A stretch of 64,000 nucleotides of DNA. Source: Rhabdophis nuchalis. Lineage: Eukaryota > Chordata > Lepidosauria > Squamata > Natricidae. A model generated the notes under the pieces. That model did no database searches. It saw only the letters and a list, made by a program, of their open reading frames with translations, and had not been told where the DNA came from. The position numbers were made by a program, and so were the translations under genes. Positions 57,141-64,000 of the stretch are shown piece after piece; position 1 is the stretch's first letter; each line of letters begins with the position of its first letter. Location of the stretch: contig CM077643.1 of the NCBI GenBank assembly GCA_039707465.1, positions 200,409,605 to 200,473,604 on the forward strand. The letters run 5' to 3'.

Positions 57141-57255
57141 CAGGGTCTCCAACCTTTGCAACTTTAAGTCTGAAGGAGTTCAGGTCTTTGCTGGCTAGAG
57201 AATTCTGGGAGCTGAAGTCCTTCAGACGTAAAGTTGCAAAGGTTGGAGACCCCTG
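57141..57255. mobile_element. Palindromic hAT MITE (115 bp)
   Basis: It runs from CAGGGTCTCCAACCTTTG to its complement, a sister of the MITE at 10638. A perfect 8-bp duplication, ccatagac, flanks it at 57133-57140 and 57256-57263. The centre is shortened relative to its sister. Confidence 0.95.
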
Positions 57256-57690
57256 CCATAGACTTCTTGAAAATTCTGTGGAAGATTGGCTGTGGAAGAT
57301 TCTGAGGAACTGAGAGGTAGAGATCATTAAACTTGGGGGCCAACCCACCATATGAGGCAATTAAAAATTATTTGTATAAACATACCAATTTTTAGCCATT
57401 TGCTACATGTTCAGCATATCCATCAATAACTTTGAAAGTACCAGAACACCTGAACACTTTGTTATGTTAATAAAGTATATTCCACATCTTCATACAATCT
57501 GCAAACAATACTGAAACCGGGCTCTCAATTGGTAAATGAGCAGTACTGAACATATTTTTGTCCTTGCTTTGCAATATGACTTGTTATTTTTTAATAAACA
57601 TGTGTAAAAATTATAGCCTATAGAATTTATAGGACAATTATTGTCCCATAAAGTCAACCAGGTCCATAAAAAACATTATATAGAATATTT
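57256..57690. other. Unique sequence
   Basis: No gene or repeat recognised. Confidence 0.45.
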
Positions 57691-57762
57691 TACATACATA
57701 CACACACACATATATATATGAGATTTACATATATATGTAAATCATATATATGATTTACATTT
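57691..57762. repeat. TA/CA-rich tract with two overlapping perfect palindromes
   Basis: A CATACACA-type tract leads into two 22-bp perfect palindromes at 57722-57743 and 57737-57758 that share 7 bases. Both are built from GATTTACAT and TATATA words. Confidence 0.9.
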
Positions 57763-57894
57763 TGTAATTTTTGATTGGATTTATCCTACAAATGTTTCTT
57801 AATATGAATGTGCTGCCCCCAAACACGTGATTATTTCTTAACTTTACGTCCTTAATAACAATAACACACCTGAACAGTTTTCTTAATCTAATGC

Positions 57895-57970
57895 TCTCCA
57901 GATGTTTTTCAAACTAGTTCTCATCACTTCCAACCAGGTTGCAAGAGTTGTAGTCTGATAAAACATCTGG
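57895..57970. mobile_element. MITE-like inverted repeat
   Basis: CCAGATGTTTTTCAAACTAG and, about 45 bp on, TAGTCTGATAAAACATCTGG form an imperfect inverted repeat of about 20 bp. This resembles a small class of amniote MITEs with CCAGATGTT ends. No clear target duplication was found. Confidence 0.45.
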
Positions 57971-58097
57971 TTAAAGAAAGGTGCTTTGAATAAAAAACTA
58001 TAAAAACAAGCATAAAAAACCAGTTCTCTGTATATGATCCTAAGTGCAGTGCTGAATTTTTTTAAAAATGGATTTGAATTGCTCAGGAAAGAGAATA

Positions 58098-58472
58098 ATA
58101 ATAATAATAATAATAATTTTTATTTATAACCCGCTCTCTCTCCCCGAAGGGACTCGAGGCGGGGCACAGGGAATTAAAAAGTTAGAAAAAGATACAAAAT
58201 ATAGAACAATAAACATACATAAATACTGACTAAAGGGCATATTAAACAGAAAACCCTGCGCTAAAATTCCCAAATATTTACTAAAAATCCCTAAACAATC
58301 AGAAGAGACTATCCTAGGCCGGCCAAGCGAAAAAGATGTGTTTTTAGTTTCAGACGGAAGGAGCGGAGGTCCGTGGTTGTTCTAATATGGGGGGGGGGGG
58401 GGGGGAGGTCGTTCCAGAGGGCTGGGCCCGCCACAGAGAAGGCCCTTCCCCTGGGCGTCGCCCGCTGACAAA
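58098..58472 (-). mobile_element. L2-clade LINE copy 6, 3' fragment
   Basis: An AAT tail (58098-58121) is followed by the L2 3' UTR (CCCCGAAGGGACTCGAGGCGG) and the last ~45 codons of the RT in reverse (GRAFSVAG-like to LAGLG-like, with one G-rich interruption). A 17-G run at 58389-58405 replaces the normal ATTAGAACAAC-adjacent sequence. It breaks off abruptly at about 58472 within the codons for the SGRRPG segment, so it is severely 5'-truncated. Confidence 0.9.
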
Positions 58473-59939
58473 GCTGAAAATCAGATTCCCTTCTCCTGTA
58501 AGAAACAAACTAAGGTGGCATTTACCTGACACTGAAGGAAATCAGTGGGAGGGGCCATTTGGACAGGGGAGATAAATGAGTGAAGCTTATGTGAATGGTT
58601 GGACAATGGATGCATTGTTGAATAGGCCCCCATTCAATCTGATCTGATCCTTTGTTTTTGAACTGGAATGGCAGCTCCTGAATAGCTAATAAGTGTAATA
58701 AAAAGGAGACATTTCCCTGCTGTTCACATCTTTTGTTTGAAAGCCAATACTCAGGTAATATGCATTTGATCCAGTTGTTAATTTTGATTATATGCTGTGT
58801 GAACTCAGTATGGTCTATATATCATGATTTAAAAGAAACTTACTTGCACATTTGTAACCTTTTAAAGCAGCTGTAATTCTGAGAAGAGTTATAGCTGCTC
58901 CAGAGACTTATATTACTCAGTATGTTGTGAAGCACTGCATAATTCAACTATTGTGATGCTCTTGGATTTTCATTAGTTCATGGTGACTTTTAGAGCTGCC
59001 AAAGAATATTGTGCAGCTGTTTTCCCCATTCCTCCAAAATTGATTTCTACAGCATTTTTTTTTAATTGTGAGAATCCATGGGTTAGAGAGGTAGCTGACA
59101 TCAGCATTCCACATATATTTTTAGGAATGAAGTCAAGTGATGGTTATGATAAAGGCATTTTTTGATTTTCAATATTCATTTTACAGTAATGGCCCCAGTC
59201 TGAAAAATAACTCCTGAAGAATATCCATTGGGACAATAATTTATTAAAGTATCATCACAAAGTAGGACAAACATATCAACTTTTTGTGCTTGGTATAGTA
59301 ACACTTCTGATATGGACCTACTGGATTACTATTAAATGTGGACATTATTTGATGAATTAAGTCTTTTCATATTAGAGTTTCAAAGAAGATTCTGTAATTC
59401 TTCCCACATGTATCTTGAAAGGTTTGGTTTTTTTCTCCTGGTAATGAAGATCCAACATTTGACAGGGAATGAGAGTTTTGAAGGTGCTATTAATCATCTA
59501 AAATGATTCAATTGAGTTCAATTCTTTGGTGACTTAGGCACATTCAAGTACACTTCTTGGCTTCAAAATGGAAGTTGCCAGTTGCAGTCCTCTGGGATTT
59601 TCTTCTGTTTCCCAATATAGCCTACTAGTTTCCAGTGAACTTTTATCCAAGGAGAACCTGATTGGCTTTTCCAAGATTAACCAAAAATGGACATGAACTG
59701 GGATACAAGTCAAATGGCTGTTAGGTATAATTCAAAGTCCAACACGGCAGATTCATTTACAAACCACAGAACAAGCCCAAAAGAAATGGCCCACTTAGGA
59801 ACCAAGCAATGTATGAATTGGGCTGATTCCGTTTGTGGCCTTCATTTTAGCTTTATTCTCTGTTCTTCCTGTGCAAACCATGTATTTTCATTCTTTTTCT
59901 TTCTCCACCCTTGAATACTTAAAACTTTTACTCCAATTC
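58473..59939. other. Unique sequence upstream of the CpG island
   Basis: No gene or repeat recognised. Confidence 0.45.
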
Positions 59940-61340
59940 CTCTTTCCAGGGAAGCCGTGAAATATCCGGGATTCTCATTTACACGCCAAAAGCGAAGAAA
60001 GGCTGCAAAGTGGGCGGGCTTCGTTGTACACTGGTTTACAAGCGGCTTCCCCAACAACAGCCTCCCCCCCACCAATAATCCAGTAAACGCCGCGCGAAAA
60101 AGAAAACAGCCTCTTTCGGATAAAAGTCCCTCGCTCCACTGCGCATGCTCTCCTCTGCGAAGTGCCGCAGCTGCCGCCGCTAACGCAGTTACGCCGTTTG
60201 CGTAGGGCCACTACTCTCCGCATCGGCCCTGCAGAGGCGGGGGGGAGGTGAGGTTGCGTAGTTTAGCCGCGCGCCAAGCGACAGCTCGGCTTCGGCAGAA
60301 GGTCGGCGCCCGGCGTAAGCGGTTTTGATGAATGGCGTAGCGGAGGCCCTGGGAAAGTAGCAAGCAGCTAGCTGTCGTAGTAGTAGGAGCGGCAGCAGCA
60401 GCAACACTGCGGAGTGGGAGGAGGAGGCGGCACCCGCGCGCGGCGGTTTGGTACCGAGCGGAGAGGGAGATGCACACGGCACACTCGAGCTGAGGTAGCT
60501 ATAAAACCCCGTTTGTTTACATTCCCTCCCCCATACAGGCCGGCCGGCCGGCTCCGCTGCGGTGGTTTCTGGCGGGAGAGGGAAAGAGAGATGGCGGGAG
60601 GGGGTGGTCGGGGTGGATTGACGCCCCTCGGCGGCGGGGACGAGGGTCGGTTCGAAGAGAAGGCAGAGTCTGCCTTACCTTGGCGGCGCTGCCGACGCTA
60701 CCGCCCCTCTTTCTCGCTACGGGCGGGAGTGAAGAAGGAACCTGAGGAGACCGCCTGCCCCCTGCCCCCCGCCCCCCTTCTCTCTCCCCAGCCGTCCTGA
60801 AAGCTCGGCTCCGGTTCCGGTGCCTTGTCGGCCGCCTATCAACCCACCCGGCGGACTTGGCGGGTGGAAAGCGGCCCGGGGAGAGAAGGGGTGGCAGGAA
60901 GGGTGGGCTGGTCTTCTTTGTTCACGGGAGGCCGAAGCGGCTTCTCCCTCCCAAGCCCGAGGTGTGAGGAGAGGCGCGGGCAGGAAAGGCGAGGAAGGGG
61001 GGGGAGACAAAGATAGGAGCGGGTTTTTTGTTCGACCGGCGGCGGAGGCGTGGTAGACGGCTTGAGGAAGGTGGCGGGCGCTGGAGTGATCCGTGTTTCC
61101 CTCTTTTCCTGGGCTGCCCACACGAGCTGGATGGAGGGTTATTGATCGGTTTCGGGGCCTCGTGTGGAGGCGCTCCGTACTGCACAAATACCCTCCTCTT
61201 CCTCCGCCTCTTTCTCTTCCCACCCACTCCTTCCCTGGCTGCTGCTCCAGATTTTAGGCCCAAGGCCGCTTTCACGTGTGTATAGTAGATACACAGCAGA
61301 GGATCGCCACCAGTGTATTCTACTCTCCAACCCTGATGGC
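59940..61340. promoter_or_regulatory. CpG island, probable gene promoter
   Basis: GC content rises sharply and CpG dinucleotides become frequent across 1.4 kb, while the window on either side is AT-rich and CpG-poor. It contains GC boxes (GTGGGCGGGC near 60011, GGCGGGG near 60630), a TATA-like TATAAAA at 60500-60506, and purine-rich 5'-UTR-like sequence. Splice donor-like words occur on both strands: GAG|GTGAGG on plus at about 60248 and AAG|GTAAGG on minus at about 60679. The direction, or bidirectionality, of transcription is unresolved, and no gene can be named. Confidence 0.75.
60591..60800 (+). other. Candidate first coding exon in the CpG island
   Basis: An ATG with purine at -3 and G at +4 (60591) opens a 69-codon frame beginning MAGGGGRGG and containing RRCRRYRPSFSLRAG and VKKEPEE, the last matching a SUMOylation consensus. 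It lies about 85 bp after the TATA-like box. The frame is open upstream to an ATG at 60414 too. GC-rich islands produce such frames by chance, and no donor site in frame is convincing, so this is a weak candidate. Confidence 0.18.
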
Positions 61341-62897
61341 GCTGACTCACGTCCATTGAAAAGTTTCTAAAGTCTTCGATAGTGGCTTTAAAATGTGAAC
61401 CCGACCCCGTTTTATTAGCGATGAGAGGGGTTGCGTTGCTATTTATACGCGTTTATAAAGCATTCATCTTCTTTTCTGCATCTTTCCCCACTCTTTGTAG
61501 TTTAGTAAATGTATGTGCCACTCGTCACGTTTCCGGGCGGTTTTACAATGTGACTTAATCTCCCGAGTCCTCTGGGTGTTTGTACACTCTTGCTTTTTTT
61601 CTTTCTGCCTTTAAAAGTTGCATAATAAAATGGAAGGGTAAGCCAGTAAAATGCAACAGCAATAAAAAGCCATTCTGATGTAGTAGTAGAGGCTAGGGTG
61701 TTAAGTTTGCCTTGGAAACTCACTGGGAGTTTCTTTGGGCCAATCATTAGTTCCCAGCTCAGTTTACCTGACAGGTGTTATTGCAGAAGTGAAATAATTT
61801 TCTTACAAATTGTATTGCGCTTTTGGAGGAAAATTAGAATATATAAATATAATGGACAAATAAATAGACCTTTTCCAAAGATCATTACCCCAGAAAAATT
61901 TTGACTAATTCCTAGGACATCACTTCATTGCTATTAAGTATGTTGAAATATGTATTACCCTTGTACACTAAGAATTACAGTATGTTAAAGAATATCATTG
62001 GGATGAATTTGATTGGAATATTAGTTTCTGTGAAATAATTACTTGCAACTGTTTAATTCTTTGGAATTAAAGATAATTCCTGATACATTTCTGTATTGTA
62101 AGTAAGGTGTGAAAAATGGCCTAGTTGTAATGCAGGTAAATGGATCATGGATTTAAAGCATGGGTGTTGGATTAGTTTGCAATCAAGTAAGCAATTTGTG
62201 TGCATGTAATTATGAAGATAAATGTTTATATAAATTTGGCTACTAGCAGTCATTGATTTATTGCATGGTGCAACAATTTTCTAGGGACACAACTGACTCT
62301 TTGAAAATTTAATATGTGGATGGTAACTTTAAAAAGCCATCCACAGGATCAGTTGCAAATATGTTCATGATTGTCCTTGTTTCTTTAAGAACTATGTTTT
62401 ATTTAAAGATTTTAAAGTGAAGATTTAGGGTGGCAATCTGAGATTTTTAACAAGTAAATTGAGTTTTCCTCTTATCCTTACAATACTGTTTGGATTAATA
62501 CCTTCCAGTATTTGATTGTCAGCAAAAACAACCCACAGTCTCTGCTATTCTTACTACTTTGTAATAGTACTACTACTATTCTTAGATGCTAGTCAAAATC
62601 AAGAAATGTAATCTTTAAGCAAGTGTTGTTTTTTTACCAAGAGTATTTTTAACTTCTACAGATGGGCTATTTTTACTTACCAAAATGACTGCAAATCTGC
62701 ACATATTCAAAAATGCACTCGCACCTATCTCACCAAACAAACTGATGTGCTAATGCATATTGATTTACCATAGGTTGATGTAAGGAGAAATTGAAATTAG
62801 GATCCCAACAGATTCCCCCCCCCCCAAAAATACAATTTAAGACATAATGGAAATGATCAATCCAGTGATTTATTGTGGGATTTACCCCACATCTGTA
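61341..62897. other. AT-rich sequence beside the CpG island, possibly intron
   Basis: No coding region or repeat recognised. If the island drives rightward transcription this would be first-intron sequence. Confidence 0.4.
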
Positions 62898-63105
62898 TGT
62901 GTACATCTGCCTTCAAATTGGTGTTGATTCATGACAATGGCCTGTACAAGTCCTTTCAATTTTTAGGCAAGATTCCAGAAGTGGTTTGCCATTGTCTGGC
63001 TCACCCAAAATTGCCCACCACTCTTAGTGCCTAAAGAGGGACTAGAATGCCCAGTCTCCTGGATTCTAGTGATGCCATAACTACTACACCACACTGACTT
63101 TCCCC
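62898..63105 (-). mobile_element. tRNA-derived SINE (Sauria-like), minus strand
   Basis: On the minus strand, GTAGTTATGGCATCACTAGA and GGCATTCTAGTCCCTC form the tRNA-like A-box and B-box regions. AGGCACTAAGAG and GCCAGACAATGGCAAACC, then GGACTTGTACAGGCC, complete the SINE body. The same order of words is seen in the copy at 34360. Confidence 0.85.
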
Positions 63106-64000
63106 AAATAATTGTGCATCGTATTACAGATAATCTTGGGAAATTTGCTAGAAATGATTACCTTGAATATAATTTGCTTAAATACATGTTGCATTTTTAG
63201 TGAATATCCAGTTACTAAATACAAGCTGGATTTTATGGTTATTGAATCATGTTCTACCATTTTATCAAAATACCTTCTATAATTGCATTGTAAAAAGTAT
63301 AGCATTCCCCAATTCAAAAACAACATGAATTTATTTGTCAATTCTTCCTTACACTTTCACATTAGACAAGATTTAAGGAAAACAAAATCTGGAATGTTTG
63401 GATTATTCTTGGTTTCAGACAAACCAACATCTGGGGGGAGAAGAATTCCAGAGGGGGAATCCTGTATGGGGCGAGTAGAACAAGGCTAGTATATTCTATG
63501 TCCCTTTTCTACTGTCAGCTGCTCATAGTGTAGCATATCCTATTGATCCACTTGTAATTTGCATTTTTTTCAAGTTCAGAAGACACTTTCAGATAAAATT
63601 TGCTACTTGTTTCCTTGACATTACTGCCTTTAATTTCATCTTATCTTTCGTTCATTGCTATGATGTTACCATTTCTAAATTATTTCTTCATATTGCCTGA
63701 AAAAAATACTGACTGTTACAACTATAAAAGAAGGAGCCAATGGAACAGCATTAGTGCCCAGCCTGGCTCACTAATCTGATTGCTGGATCAGCATGGCAAA
63801 AAAAAAAAAGTCACAAATTCTAACTTGACATGCACAGGGCTGCTATGACATGATGTAGCTAACTAAGGCTCTGTCATTCATTTGGCATATTCATGCTTCA
63901 CATAGCATGCTAAATTCTTCATGGATTTGTCTGGTTGAGGTACCGATAAAATGTTCCTTTCAAGAAGAAGCAGCCACTGCTTTCTGGGGTTTCTGCAAAC
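63106..64000. other. Unique sequence to window end
   Basis: No gene or repeat recognised. Confidence 0.45.

Noticed and set aside
60717..61356. Minus-strand frames of 140-170 codons in the CpG island
   Set aside because: They are proline/arginine/glycine-rich frames expected by chance in GC-rich DNA; no domain is visible.

Overview
This 64 kb window is vertebrate genomic DNA, most likely from a squamate reptile and plausibly a snake. The reasons are the repeats: several young L2-clade LINEs whose 3' ends run into varied microsatellite tails, CR1 LINE fragments, tRNA-derived SINEs of the Sauria type, and more than fifteen short non-autonomous hAT-like DNA elements. I found no prokaryotic, plasmid or phage signal. 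No complete host protein gene could be recognised. Nearly all recognisable coding sequence is retrotransposon reverse transcriptase.

Layout. Positions 1-4.5 kb hold a hAT end, a short LTR, a CR1 3' end and a second CR1 split by a foldback hAT element. 4.7-7.8 kb is an inactivated L2 on the minus strand. 8.2-9.5 kb holds two nearly adjacent hATs and a possible LTR. 12.1-18.9 kb holds two near full-length L2 copies arranged head to head; the plus-strand one (15.8-18.9 kb) keeps an open reverse transcriptase frame of 667 codons. 20.8-23.8 kb is another L2, inserted inside an older TA-flanked MITE. 25-39 kb is intergenic DNA studded with small hAT elements, SINEs, a LINE remnant, a 5S rRNA pseudogene and a 1.2 kb hAT carrying a microsatellite and a 120-bp tandem repeat. 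39.6-41.1 kb is a 5'-truncated L2 with an open frame. 41-60 kb is mostly unique sequence with one decayed CR1, four hATs or MITEs and a small L2 tail. 59.9-61.3 kb is a GC- and CpG-rich island that looks like a gene promoter; it is the only convincing host regulatory feature, and transcription direction cannot be settled from the window.

The most informative patterns are: (1) eight non-autonomous hAT elements with perfect 8-bp target duplications all have TA at the centre, the preference reported for Buster-type hAT transposases; (2) insertions nest in a readable order; (3) one L2 copy carries a 33-nt inverted copy of its own nearby sequence, a template-switch scar; (4) one hAT contains three 120-bp tandem units each bounded by 14-bp inverted arms. 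I do not see an undescribed multigene system here.
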